A stretch of DNA of 63,300 bases from Devosia equisanguinis (GTDB lineage: Bacteria; Pseudomonadota; Alphaproteobacteria; Rhizobiales; Devosiaceae), in the NCBI RefSeq assembly GCF_900631955.1, contig NZ_UZWD01000036.1, positions 1-63,300 of the forward strand, read 5' to 3'. Each line of letters starts with the position of its first letter. The stretch's first letter is position 1. The notes beneath the pieces were generated by a model. It did no database searches. It was not told where the DNA came from and saw nothing but the letters and a program-made list of their open reading frames with translations. Of this stretch, positions 45,072-53,772 are shown piece after piece. Position numbers and translations under genes: made by a program.

Positions 45072-45952
45072 AACTTCCTTACCTCATCCTCGACGTCTTC
45101 ACCCGCACGCCGCTCCAAGGCAATGGCCTTGCCGTCGTTCCCAAGGCGGATGGTCTGCTGGACGGCGAAATGCAGGCGATTGCCCGCGAGTTCAACCTCA
45201 GCGAGACGGTGTTTCTGTGCAAGCCGCAGAACGAGCGCAACACCGCCTCGGTTCGCATTTTCACGCCTCACGAAGAGCTACCCTTTGCGGGTCATCCAAC
45301 GGTGGGCGCCGCCGTCGTGCTGGGGCTGCAAGGGAAAGCGTCGGCACTGCGCATCGAGGAAAAGGTTGGGCTGGTGACAGCGCTGTTCGAGCGGGTCGAT
45401 CGGCGCACCGGCGACGCTCGCTTTGCGCTGCCCCGCCTGCCCGAGCGGATAGCCGATCTGCCCGATCACGCCGGAATCGCCAAGGCCCTGGGTCTTTCCC
45501 GCGACGACATCGGTTGTGGCACGTTCCAGCCGTCCGTCTTCTCGGCGGGGCTCACCTTTCACTTGGTGCCGGTGCGCGATGCCGAGGCGCTGCGGCGCAT
45601 CAAACTCGATCGGTCGGAATGGAACACGGTGTTCCATCATGACCATCACTCGGCCTATGTGTTCACGCTCACTCCCGATGAAGCCGGCGTCGATCTCGCC
45701 GCGCGCATGTTCGGCATGGGGCTGGGAGAGGACCCCGGAACGGGTTCTGCCGCGGCAGCGCTGATCGGGCTCCTGGCCGAACACGAGCAGGGCGATGGCC
45801 AGTTCGACCGCATGCTGCGCCAAGGCGTCGAGATGGGGCGGCCCTGCCAGATCAGCCTGCAATTCCGCAAGCAGAATGGGCAGATTAACCACGGTGCGAT
45901 TGGTGGACAGGCTGTCGTTCTGGCCGAGGGCGTTCTGGATTTGGGGCAATAG
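45068..45952 (+). CDS. PhzF-family isomerase/epimerase-like protein
   Basis: This 294-residue protein belongs to the PhzF/diaminopimelate-epimerase superfamily. The start LILDVFTRTPLQGNGLAVV and the phosphate-type loop DPGTGSAAAALIGLL are typical. The catalytic Glu lies in FNLSETVFL. The substrate is unknown; phenazine genes are absent, so the name is only a family label. The ATG at 45068 lies inside the preceding gene. Confidence 0.92.
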   Translation: MKLPYLILDVFTRTPLQGNGLAVVPKADGLLDGEMQAIAREFNLSETVFLCKPQNERNTASVRIFTPHEELPFAGHPTVGAAVVLGLQGKASALRIEEKVGLVTALFERVDRRTGDARFALPRLPERIADLPDHAGIAKALGLSRDDIGCGTFQPSVFSAGLTFHLVPVRDAEALRRIKLDRSEWNTVFHHDHHSAYVFTLTPDEAGVDLAARMFGMGLGEDPGTGSAAAALIGLLAEHEQGDGQFDRMLRQGVEMGRPCQISLQFRKQNGQINHGAIGGQAVVLAEGVLDLGQ

Positions 45953-45960
45953 GGGACAAC

Positions 45961-46383
45961 ATGGAATTCGCCAATATTTTGCTATGGTTGCACATCGTCG
46001 GCTTTGTCGCCGGGGGCGCGACAGCCGTAACCATGCCGCTGCTTGAACGGCAGCTGGCGCAGGCAGCGGTCGATCGCCGGGGCGAGCTGTTTGCTCTTGG
46101 CAACAAGATGATCCAACTCGGCAAGGTGGCCATGGGCCTATTGCTGATCAGTGGGCCGCTGATGTGGTGGCTGAAATGGGGATTGGTGGTTCCCAATCAC
46201 TGGTTCTTCGCCAAGATGGGGCTGATAGTCGTGATGCTGGTCTGCATCGTCATGAGCGGATTGGCGTTCAAGAAAATGCAGGCTGGAGACATGAGTGTGG
46301 CGGGTCGTTCCGCAGTGCTGGGCCTGATCACCCTGGTTGCCGGGGCAGGGGTGTTGCTCACGGCGGTGCTGGCATTCAACTGA
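45961..46383 (+). CDS. Four-helix membrane protein, end of the GFA-PhzF group
   Basis: This 140-residue protein has about four membrane helices (residues 5-25, 48-70, 80-100 and 115-138). It contains histidines near the helix starts (LWLHIVGF), as in DUF2269/CopD-like proteins, but I cannot assign it firmly. GGGGACAAC provides the ribosome site. It follows phzF by 8 bases and may be the last gene of that unit. Confidence 0.75.
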   Translation: MEFANILLWLHIVGFVAGGATAVTMPLLERQLAQAAVDRRGELFALGNKMIQLGKVAMGLLLISGPLMWWLKWGLVVPNHWFFAKMGLIVVMLVCIVMSGLAFKKMQAGDMSVAGRSAVLGLITLVAGAGVLLTAVLAFN

Positions 46384-46486
46384 TACCGACGCGCGCGGGC
46401 GAACGCATTTTGACGGTTTGGTCTTGCATCCGCGCACGGAGTGACGCATTCTCTAAACAATAGACAGCCTATTCGAGCGTAGTCCT

Positions 46487-46609
46487 ATGCAGCGCCGTCG
46501 CGCCAAAGCCATTGCCATCGCACAACAGCAGGTCGTGATGACCAAGCTGGCGATTGCTGCTGGCCTCTTGCTGCTTCCCGCGCTCCTCCTCCTTCTTATC
46601 AGCCCCTGA
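46487..46609 (+). CDS. Leu-rich small ORF before leuA: candidate leader peptide or small membrane protein
   Basis: This frame encodes 40 residues. It begins basic and ends with LLLLPALLLLLISP, nine Leu in 12 codons including three rare CTT and one TTG. An internal ATG at 46538 would give a 23-residue version with AGG upstream. A long imperfect hairpin starts at its stop codon. Position 115 bases before leuA, which makes leucine, suggests a leader peptide for leucine-responsive attenuation; a small one-helix membrane protein is the alternative. Confidence 0.45.
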   Translation: MQRRRAKAIAIAQQQVVMTKLAIAAGLLLLPALLLLLISP

Positions 46610-46647
46610 TCACCGGCAGCTCGATGTAACGAGCGGGTCGTCAGGGG
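46603..46647 (+). promoter_or_regulatory. RNA hairpin overlapping the stop of the Leu-rich ORF
   Basis: CCCCTGA (46603-46609) pairs with TCAGGGG (46641-46647). Inside it, ACC/GGT and GCTCG/CGAGC extend the stem to a 6-base loop. No long T tract follows, so it could be an anti-terminator or a translational-control stem rather than a simple terminator. Confidence 0.5.
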
Positions 46648-46724
46648 ATTGCGCCACAACCGAACAGTATCAATTGTCCGGTCCAGCGAGCCATTGCCTC
46701 GGGGCCGATAGGAAAGAGCCTGAA

Positions 46725-48287
46725 ATGTCTGCATCTGCGTCCAATTCCAATAAAGAACGCGTCTTCATTTTCGACACCACCCTGCGCGATGGCGAGCAGT
46801 CGCCCGGCGCCACCATGACGCTGGAAGAAAAGCTGCAGGTTGCAGACGCGCTGGACGAAATGGGCGTCGATATTATCGAAGCCGGTTTCCCGATCGCTTC
46901 GGTGGGTGACTTCGAGGCGGTGGTCGCCGTCGCCAAGCATGTCAAGCGCGCTCGCGTTGCCGGTCTGGCCCGCGCCATCAGCGCCGATATCGACCGCGCC
47001 GGCGAAGCTGTCCGTCATGCCCAGCAGGGCCGCATCCACACCTTTGTCTCCACCTCGCCGATCCATCTGGCCCACCAGATGAAGAAGACCGAAGACGAAG
47101 TCATCGAGATCATCGCCCGCACGGTAGCTCAGGCGCGCAATTTGATCGACGATGTCGAATGGTCGGCCATGGACGCCACCCGAACCCCCATCGAGTTCCT
47201 GAAGCGCTGCGTCGAGACGGCGATCAAGGCCGGCGCCACTACCATCAACCTGCCCGATACAGTCGGCTATGCGGTGCCCGAAGAGCATTTCCGCATGTTC
47301 AAGACCATCATCGAAAGCGTGCCGGGCGCCGACAAGGCGATCTTCTCGGTGCACTGCCACGATGACCTGGGCATGGCTGTCGCCAATTCGCTGGCCGGTG
47401 TGGCTGGCGGTGCGCGGCAGATCGAATGCACGATCAATGGCTTGGGCGAACGCGCCGGCAATGCGGCGCTGGAAGAGGTGGTCATGGCGCTGCGCACGCG
47501 CGGTGATGCCATGCCCTTCTACACCGATGTCGAGACGACGCACCTGTCCCGCGCCAGCAAGATCGTCTCTGCTGCCTCGAATTTCCCGGTGCAGTACAAC
47601 AAGGCGATCGTTGGCAAGAATGCCTTCGCGCATGAAAGCGGAATCCACCAGGACGGCATGCTGAAGAATGCCGAGACCTACGAAATCATGACCCCGGCCA
47701 GCGTCGGCATCAAGGAAACCACCCTGGTCATGGGCAAGCATTCCGGCCGCGCCGCCTTCAAGGACAAGCTGAAGGAACTGGGCTACGAGCTGGGCGACAA
47801 TGCCTTCCAGGAAGCTTTCGTACGCTTCAAGGATCTGGCCGACCGCAAGAAGCATGTCTATGACGCCGATATCATTGCGCTGGTCGATGACGAGGTCGGC
47901 TCGGTTGGTGATCGCATCCGTCTGGTGGATATGGAAGTGGTCTCCAAGACCGGTGGCGTGCACAAGTGCAATCTGGTGGTAACAATCGATGGTGAGGAAA
48001 CTGCGGTGTCCTATGAGGGCACCGGTTCGGTCGACGCCATTTTCAACGCCATCAAGGAGGCCTCCGGCCAGGACCCGCATCTGGTGCTCTATGCCGTGGA
48101 TGGCGTCACCGGCGGCACCGACGCGCAGGCTTCGGCCCATGTGCGTCTCGAAATGAATGGTCGCATCGCGTCCGGCAATGCCGCCGAGCCCGATACGCTG
48201 GTGGCCTCCGCTCGCGCCTATCTCAATGCGCTCAACCGCGTGATGATCGAGCGTGGCGCAGCGGCCCAAGGCGCCCTGGCCGGCTAA
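46725..48287 (+). CDS. leuA: 2-isopropylmalate synthase
   Basis: LeuA condenses acetyl-CoA with 2-oxoisovalerate to start leucine synthesis. The 520 residues contain the HMGL-like catalytic barrel ([11 protein letters not shown] at 16-26, and [16 protein letters not shown]) and the C-terminal LeuA dimer regulatory domain that binds leucine. AGGAAAG lies 9 bases before the ATG. Its own start can be read back to 46554 in frame without support. Leader ORF and hairpin upstream suggest feedback at RNA level as well. Confidence 0.96.
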   Translation: MSASASNSNKERVFIFDTTLRDGEQSPGATMTLEEKLQVADALDEMGVDIIEAGFPIASVGDFEAVVAVAKHVKRARVAGLARAISADIDRAGEAVRHAQQGRIHTFVSTSPIHLAHQMKKTEDEVIEIIARTVAQARNLIDDVEWSAMDATRTPIEFLKRCVETAIKAGATTINLPDTVGYAVPEEHFRMFKTIIESVPGADKAIFSVHCHDDLGMAVANSLAGVAGGARQIECTINGLGERAGNAALEEVVMALRTRGDAMPFYTDVETTHLSRASKIVSAASNFPVQYNKAIVGKNAFAHESGIHQDGMLKNAETYEIMTPASVGIKETTLVMGKHSGRAAFKDKLKELGYELGDNAFQEAFVRFKDLADRKKHVYDADIIALVDDEVGSVGDRIRLVDMEVVSKTGGVHKCNLVVTIDGEETAVSYEGTGSVDAIFNAIKEASGQDPHLVLYAVDGVTGGTDAQASAHVRLEMNGRIASGNAAEPDTLVASARAYLNALNRVMIERGAAAQGALAG

Positions 48288-48342
48288 GCGCACAAAAGTG
48301 CCCCGTGCCCCGACCCGCGCGGCCGGGGGCGGGGAGGCATGG

Positions 48343-48792
48343 ATGACCTACGAGCTAATTGCCGTTACCGATCCCAGCGACTGGGCTGATTTTCATCACA
48401 TCCGCCGCGTTGAGCTGTTCGAAGCCAAAGGGCGGTTCGGCGTCTACGATGACAAGCACCCGGACGATACGGCCGCCTTCGCCCATCCCTTTCTGCTCAA
48501 GCAGGATGGGCGGGCGCTCGGCACGACGCGTCTGGATGTGTTCGGAGATGGGCGGGCCGCCATCAGACTGGTGGCCATAACTGCTGCCGAGCAGCGCAAA
48601 GGCCATGGCCGGGTACTAGAGGCCATGGTGTCATCCGAAGCCGAACGCCTGGGCGTCCACGCGCTCCTCGTCAACGCCGCCGACGAGGCGGTGGGCTTTT
48701 ATGAGAAAACCGGCTGGACCCGCTTCGACTGGGACCCGGCCGAGCTGGTCGGGATAGCCGCGACTTGCGTGCAAATGCGGAAGCTGCTCTAG
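48343..48792 (+). CDS. GNAT-family N-acetyltransferase
   Basis: This 149-residue acetyltransferase has the acetyl-CoA motif in AAEQRKGHGRVLEAMV and the C-terminal NAADEAVGFYEKTGWTRF. The substrate is unknown. The ATG at 48343 follows GGGGAGGC. It starts 55 bases after leuA; the GC-rich gap can form a hairpin (CCCCGACCC / GGGGGCGGGG) but lacks a T tract, so co-transcription is possible. Confidence 0.88.
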   Translation: MTYELIAVTDPSDWADFHHIRRVELFEAKGRFGVYDDKHPDDTAAFAHPFLLKQDGRALGTTRLDVFGDGRAAIRLVAITAAEQRKGHGRVLEAMVSSEAERLGVHALLVNAADEAVGFYEKTGWTRFDWDPAELVGIAATCVQMRKLL

Positions 48793-48823
48793 AAATCCGG
48801 GTCGAGGCGCCGGAGACTGGTTC

Positions 48824-49771
48824 ATGCTGAGCAAGGCTGAGTTTCGCGGTGTGCTGCTGGCAATAGCCGGTTTCGTGTCGTTGCTGTTGCTCATCATCTC
48901 CTGGTCGCCTGTCCTTCCCGGCGAATTGCTGCTGCAAAGCCTGCGCTTTCATATTCTCGCCGCCGGTATCGTCGTGCTGGTGGCGCTGGTCGCCTTTGGC
49001 GCGCGCTGGCATGGTCTTCTCTATGGCCTGGTGCTGGTGGTGGGAGCCGCCCATGCCGGCTACGTCGTCTGGCAGCTCTATGCCTGGCGCACGCCGATGG
49101 CCGGGCAGCCGGTGGCGCAGTTCCAGCTTATGAGTTCCAACACCCTCACCGGCAATCGCAGCGCCGAGCAATTGGTGCAGGCGGTGCTGGCCGATCCGCC
49201 TGATATCGTGGTGTTCGAGGAAACCCCGGGGATCGAGCAATATCTCGATCGGCTCGGCACAGCGTTCCCCCATCGCTTCGGCTGCGACCGCTCGGCGAGT
49301 TGCGATATTTCGCTGTTCTCGCGCCTGCCCATTGTCGATGGCGGCGTGCTGCTCCTGCCGCCGTTCAATCGTGAACGGCTGGTCTGGGCGCGGGTCGAGG
49401 TTGATGGCCAGCCGGTGACCATTGTCGGCGCTCACCTGTCAAAGCCCTATTTCGATGAGGCTTCCTGGGAGGAGCTCTTCAATATTGGCCGCTTCATCAT
49501 GGGCCTCGAGGGGCCGGTGGTGCTTGCAGGTGATTTCAATGCGGCGGCGTGGTCGGAGCCGCTGGCCATGCTGGTCGATCGCCTGCAGCTATCGCCCGGC
49601 CCGTCCATGCCCGCCACATGGCCGGTGCGCGCCGGCATGCTCGGCGTTCCCATCGACAACATGTTCACGCGGGGTCAGGCACGTATCCTCGACATCGCAT
49701 CCGGGGCCGATAGTCACGGCTCCAACCATCGGCCGCTGATTGCAACGATCGGGCTCTACACAGCGCCCTGA
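48824..49771 (+). CDS. Membrane-anchored endonuclease/exonuclease/phosphatase-family protein
   Basis: This 315-residue protein has three N-terminal membrane helices (about residues 7-27, 42-60 and 63-85), then an EEP domain. Catalytic signs are SSNTLTG, VVFEET, AHLSKP, LAGDFNAAAW and the C-terminal SHGSNHRPL. The domain is predicted on the periplasmic side. Related proteins include phosphodiesterases acting on lipids or nucleic acids; the substrate is unknown. The 16-base convergent overlap with the aminotransferase gene is unusual but small. Confidence 0.87.
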   Translation: MLSKAEFRGVLLAIAGFVSLLLLIISWSPVLPGELLLQSLRFHILAAGIVVLVALVAFGARWHGLLYGLVLVVGAAHAGYVVWQLYAWRTPMAGQPVAQFQLMSSNTLTGNRSAEQLVQAVLADPPDIVVFEETPGIEQYLDRLGTAFPHRFGCDRSASCDISLFSRLPIVDGGVLLLPPFNRERLVWARVEVDGQPVTIVGAHLSKPYFDEASWEELFNIGRFIMGLEGPVVLAGDFNAAAWSEPLAMLVDRLQLSPGPSMPATWPVRAGMLGVPIDNMFTRGQARILDIASGADSHGSNHRPLIATIGLYTAP

Positions 49772-50901
49772 GCGTCCTGAAGGGCCTGCGGCAGTGCCTC
49801 GGCCAGCATCTGCATTTCCGCTTCCGGCCCGACGCTGATGCGGATGCAGCGGTCATGTGGCGCCACCATGGGCTTGCGCACGAACACGCCCCTATTGGCC
49901 AGCGCCTTGAGCACGGCCATGGCGAAGGCGCCATTACGCCCGCAGTCCACGGCAACGAAATTGGTGGCAGAGGGCAGGGGAGTCAGGCCCGAGGCGATGG
50001 CGATTTCGCCGATTCTGTCTCGCGCAGCCGCTACCTTCAGTTGCACCTGGCGCAGATAATCGTCGTCGGCCAAGGCGGCGAGTGCCGCGACCTGGGCCTG
50101 ACGATTGACACCAAAATGATTGCGCACGCGGTCGAAGGCGCGAATGATCCGCCTGTCGCCGAAGGCATAGCCGCAGCGTATCCCGGCGAGCCCATAGGCC
50201 TTCGAAAAGGTGCGCAGTCGCAGCACATTGGCCTTCTGGGTGTTGATTTCAGGCAGGCCATCCGCCGGCGCCAGTTCGCCATAGGCCTCGTCCAGCAGAA
50301 TCAGGCAGTCCTCGGGCACCGCGGCGATGAAGGCCTCGATCTCAGCCACAGGCCAGTACGAGCCCATCGGGTTATCGGGGTTGGCGACATAGACCATTTT
50401 CGCGCCGACCCGGCCTGCCGCCTCTGCCAGCGCCATGAGATCCTCATGTTCACCGCGATAGGGCACCAGCTCCAATACCCCGCCATGGCCGACAATGTGA
50501 TAGTTGAGCGTGGGATAGGCGCCGAGCGAAGTGACGACCTTGTCCCCCGGCGCAATGAACATGCGCACAATGAGGCCCATCAGCCCGTCGATGCCCTCGC
50601 CGATGGTCACCTCGTCGCTGCTGATGCCGAGCCGGTCTGCCAATGCGGTCCGCAGCACGTGATTCTCCGGGTCGGGATAGCGCCAGATCTGCGGGGCGGC
50701 ATCGGCCATGGCAGCGAGCACGCGCGGGCTGGGACCAAATCCGGATTCGTTGGCACCGATTCTGGCCCGGACCGGTATGCCTGTCTGGCGCTCTATGGCC
50801 TCTGGACCGACGAAGGGCACGGTTTCGGGCAGGGCGTCGACGATGTCGGTAAAGCGCGGAAGGGGCACGGGCGGGCAGTCCTGTTGTCGATTCCTGATCA
50901 T
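49756..50901 (-). CDS. PLP-dependent aminotransferase, HisC-like
   Basis: This 381-residue fold-type I aminotransferase resembles histidinol-phosphate aminotransferase. Features: ANESGFGPSPRVLAAM, YPDPENHVLR, AYPTLNYHIVG, NPDNPMGSYWP, LLDEAYGE, and the PLP lysine in RTFSKAYGLAG. It may serve histidine synthesis or another aromatic amino acid; his genes are not nearby. The ATG at 50901 is chosen because it starts the conserved region; a reading from 50979 is possible. The ribosome site is weak. Confidence 0.88.
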   Translation of the reverse strand: MIRNRQQDCPPVPLPRFTDIVDALPETVPFVGPEAIERQTGIPVRARIGANESGFGPSPRVLAAMADAAPQIWRYPDPENHVLRTALADRLGISSDEVTIGEGIDGLMGLIVRMFIAPGDKVVTSLGAYPTLNYHIVGHGGVLELVPYRGEHEDLMALAEAAGRVGAKMVYVANPDNPMGSYWPVAEIEAFIAAVPEDCLILLDEAYGELAPADGLPEINTQKANVLRLRTFSKAYGLAGIRCGYAFGDRRIIRAFDRVRNHFGVNRQAQVAALAALADDDYLRQVQLKVAAARDRIGEIAIASGLTPLPSATNFVAVDCGRNGAFAMAVLKALANRGVFVRKPMVAPHDRCIRISVGPEAEMQMLAEALPQALQDAQGAV

Positions 50902-51148
50902 CTTAACGTCTCGGACGCCGATGGATATGCCGAGAGAGGGGCGACAGAGAAAGTTCTCAACAGCCACAACTGTGTCCAAGGCAGCGCAAAGGGCCGGGCA
51001 ACGGGTGTTTTTGGCTGCCGCATTTCGGTCGCGGGATTTAGGTCGAATGCAATCTTTCTCAGCAGGAATTCGGGAACTATGCGGGTTCAGGTTGGCCCTG
51101 CGTCACCCGACGCTTGATTCCCCAGAGCGACTTTCCGAGGAGATGTCG

Positions 51149-51349
51149 ATGCTTCCCACTTATGTGCTTGCCCGAGATCACCTGCAGCGGGCGGCAACAA
51201 TCCTGCAGGGCGAAGACCAGCGGTCACAGCAATTGCGCCACATCATCGAGCGCACCATCAGCCTTATGGAAGAACTCCGTCCGACCCCGGCGCGGCCGGT
51301 CGATACCAATGTGCTCGATCTCGAGACATTTCGTCAGCTTCGCCGCTGA
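51149..51349 (+). CDS. Unknown 66-residue protein
   Basis: This small helical protein has many Arg and Glu residues and no Cys, membrane segment or signal peptide. CCGAGGAG lies 6-7 bases before the ATG at 51149, an excellent site; the ATG at 51143 is too close. I do not recognise the family. It lies between the aminotransferase gene and tRNA-Lys. Confidence 0.55.
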   Translation: MLPTYVLARDHLQRAATILQGEDQRSQQLRHIIERTISLMEELRPTPARPVDTNVLDLETFRQLRR

Positions 51350-51444
51350 TTTCATGGGCCTGGCTGACCCAAGCCAGGCCATGCCATTCTGGCGCCTGCG
51401 AAATCGGCGCTGAAAGAATATGTCGGCAAAGTGAGATTGGGTAC

Positions 51445-51473
51445 TTTACAGCCCAGAATCCCTTTGTTAGATA
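51445..51473 (+). promoter_or_regulatory. tRNA-Lys promoter
   Basis: TTTACA (51445-51450), a 17-base spacer and TAGATA (51468-51473) precede the tRNA by 33 bases. Confidence 0.7.
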
Positions 51474-51506
51474 GGCGCCACTTTGGTGACGGACTTCACA
51501 GAAGCC

Positions 51507-51582
<76 letters not shown>

Positions 51583-51895
51583 AAGCCTTCCAATTGCATA
51601 GATAATACGCAGCCTCCCGACGCAGAGCGGGGTGGTTGCCGGTGCGCAGAAGCGCATATCAAAAATTTTCCGGACGTGTTGGAACCATAGTCGCAACGCG
51701 CCGTTGTGTATGTATCGAGACGCAGTTGAAAAACAGCGAAACGATAAAAGAGCCCCGAAGGCGAAAGCCTCCGGGGCTTTTTCGTGGCGCGTATCGCGCT
51801 CGAAGATTGCGGAAGTTTCACGCGGCGGAAAAACACCCGTCATGTTCGATGGCCTATCGCTGTTGGCATCGAAAGCCCGCGACAAGGACAGCTTG
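51583..51895 (+). other. Region between tRNA-Lys and the dioxygenase gene
   Basis: About 313 bases without a convincing gene. It holds a terminator at 51751-51782 and otherwise unassigned sequence. tRNA 3' ends are common integration sites, but I find no integrase or repeat of the tRNA end here. Confidence 0.5.
51751..51782 (+). terminator. Rho-independent terminator after tRNA-Lys
   Basis: AGCCCCG-a-AGGC, a GAAA loop and GCCT-c-CGGGGCT are followed by TTTTT. Confidence 0.85.
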
Positions 51896-52786
51896 ATGCC
51901 GCACGACCATCTACACCATGCTCATGACCTCGGATTTGCCCATGACATCAGGACGATGCTGGGGCGCCGCCGGTTTCTTGCCCTCGTTGCGGGCGTCGGG
52001 GCCGTCGCCGTTGCCGGTGGTCCGGCCGCTGCCCTCGAATGCGTGGTTTTGCCGTGGGAAACGGCCGGTCCTTATCCAGCGGATGGCAGCAATGCCAAAG
52101 CGGGGCAGGTGGTAAACGCCCTGACGCAAGAGGGCGTGATCCGAGAAGACCTTCGGCCTTCCTTTGGTGCGCTCACCAAGACCGCCGATGGGGTGCGGCT
52201 GGACCTTGAGCTGACACTGGTCAATGCCGATGGCTGCACGCCCTTGTCGGGCCACGCCATCTATATCTGGCACTGCGATGCCACCGGCAATTATTCGCTC
52301 TATGATATTACCGATGCCAACTTCCTGCGCGGCGTGGGTATTGCCGACGCCGAGGGACGGGTGCGCTTCACTACCATTTTCCCCGGTTGCTATGACGGAC
52401 GCTGGCCTCATATCCATTTCGAAGTCTTCGAGAGCGTCGAAAAGGCGATCAGCGGAGAGGCGTCCTTATTGACCGCCCAGATCGCGATGCCGGAAAGCGA
52501 TTGCGCCAATGTTTATGCCGCCGATGAGCGCTATGCCAATGGCACGACCAATCTGGGCCGCATTACCCTGGCCTCGGACAATGTCTTCGGCGACAATTCC
52601 GCCGATGAGATCCTGCAGCAGACTGCCGAACTGGCCGGCGCCCCCAATAGTGGCTATCTCGGCAAAGTCACCATTCCGATCGACCTCAATGCGGACCGCA
52701 GCAGCGTGCAGCCAATGGGTGGCCCGGGCATGCCTCCGGAAGGATTCGTCCCCAACGGCGCCCCGCCGCCGCGCCCGGGGAGCTGA
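51896..52786 (+). CDS. Tat-exported intradiol ring-cleavage dioxygenase-like protein
   Basis: This 296-residue protein has a histidine-rich N-terminus (MPHDHLHHAHD), then a Tat signal (GRRRFLALVAGVGAVAVAGG). The mature domain is the intradiol dioxygenase beta-sandwich. Fe ligands are recognisable in IYIWHCDATGNYSLY (Tyr) and the WPHIHFEVF segment (two His). The tail is Pro/Gly-rich. Export by Tat fits a folded iron protein, suggesting extracytoplasmic cleavage of catechols. The ATG at 51896 has AAGGA upstream. Confidence 0.85.
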   Translation: MPHDHLHHAHDLGFAHDIRTMLGRRRFLALVAGVGAVAVAGGPAAALECVVLPWETAGPYPADGSNAKAGQVVNALTQEGVIREDLRPSFGALTKTADGVRLDLELTLVNADGCTPLSGHAIYIWHCDATGNYSLYDITDANFLRGVGIADAEGRVRFTTIFPGCYDGRWPHIHFEVFESVEKAISGEASLLTAQIAMPESDCANVYAADERYANGTTNLGRITLASDNVFGDNSADEILQQTAELAGAPNSGYLGKVTIPIDLNADRSSVQPMGGPGMPPEGFVPNGAPPPRPGS

Positions 52787-52965
52787 GGTTTGATCAGGGC
52801 GCCGCGCCTCCCGGGCAGCCAATCTGTCGCCACCCTGTCGCCGAAGGCGGGGAGGGCGCAGATTCCGGCTCATTTTGCTCACTTTTGGGGCGCGACCCCT
52901 TGTCGCCGTGGCATTTGAGGCGTAGCTGCTCTCCCGCCTCGTAGCTGCATTTTCCAGGACCCACC

Positions 52966-53661
52966 ATGTTCGGCATCGATCCGAGTTTCTTCAGTTCGCT
53001 GTTGCAGGTCATTCTGATCGATCTGGTGCTGGCGGGGGACAATGCCGTGGTGATCGGTCTCGCCGCGGCGGGCCTGGCGCCCGATCTGCGCCGCAAGGCC
53101 ATTCTCATCGGCATCCTCGCGGCCACGGTGCTGCGCATCTGTTTTGCGCTGATCACCACCCAGCTGCTTTCGCTCGGCGGTGGCCTGCTCATCGCCGGCG
53201 GCGTCTTGCTGCTTTGGGTCTGCTGGAAGATGTATCGCGAGCTGACCATCCCCGCCGAGGATGAGCACGAGGCCACCGAAGCTCTCGCCAATGCCGATCT
53301 CAATGCCGATGGCTCGGTGGCCGGCAAGGCCCCGCGCAAGACGCTGCGTCAGGCCGTTATCCAGATCATCATCGCCGACGTCTCGATGTCGCTGGACAAT
53401 GTGCTGGCTGTTGCCGGCGCCGCGCAGCACCATTTCGAAGCGCTGATCTTCGGCCTGGCGCTGTCCGTGGTAATGATGGGCGTTGCCGCTACCTTCATCG
53501 CCCGCCTCTTGCATCGCTTCCGCTGGATCGCCTGGATCGGCCTCCTGATCATCCTGTTCGTGGCCGTTCGTATGACGCTCGAAGGGCTGGGCGGCTTCAT
53601 CACCATTCCCGAAATTCCGTTCCTGTACACCCCGCACGCGGCTGTCGCGGCTGCCCATTAG
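52966..53661 (+). CDS. TerC-family membrane protein (YjbE type)
   Basis: This 231-residue protein has six or seven helices. Typical TerC motifs are DLVLAGDNAVVIGLA and DVSMSLDNVLAVAGA, each containing an acidic residue within a membrane segment, as expected for metal export. YjbE-type proteins are linked to manganese efflux. I looked for a yybP-ykoY riboswitch in the 179-base leader and could not identify it. AGGA precedes the ATG. Confidence 0.9.
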   Translation: MFGIDPSFFSSLLQVILIDLVLAGDNAVVIGLAAAGLAPDLRRKAILIGILAATVLRICFALITTQLLSLGGGLLIAGGVLLLWVCWKMYRELTIPAEDEHEATEALANADLNADGSVAGKAPRKTLRQAVIQIIIADVSMSLDNVLAVAGAAQHHFEALIFGLALSVVMMGVAATFIARLLHRFRWIAWIGLLIILFVAVRMTLEGLGGFITIPEIPFLYTPHAAVAAAH

Positions 53662-53772
53662 CCTTTGGTAACCAAGGCCGCAGGTTTGTGGCATTTGCGG
53701 CCGGGCAATAGGGATTTGCTCATCTTGGCGGTCTAGCGTTCCGAGCATTCGCTATGCTGGAAACTAGACCCC

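Noticed and set aside
45068..45952. Phenazine biosynthesis gene (PhzF)
   Set aside because: Only the family fold matches; no other phz genes are present, so a phenazine role is not claimed.
52787..52965. yybP-ykoY (manganese) riboswitch before the TerC gene
   Set aside because: I expected one because TerC-family leaders often have it, but the conserved loops could not be found. Only a partial direct repeat CGTAGCTGC is visible.
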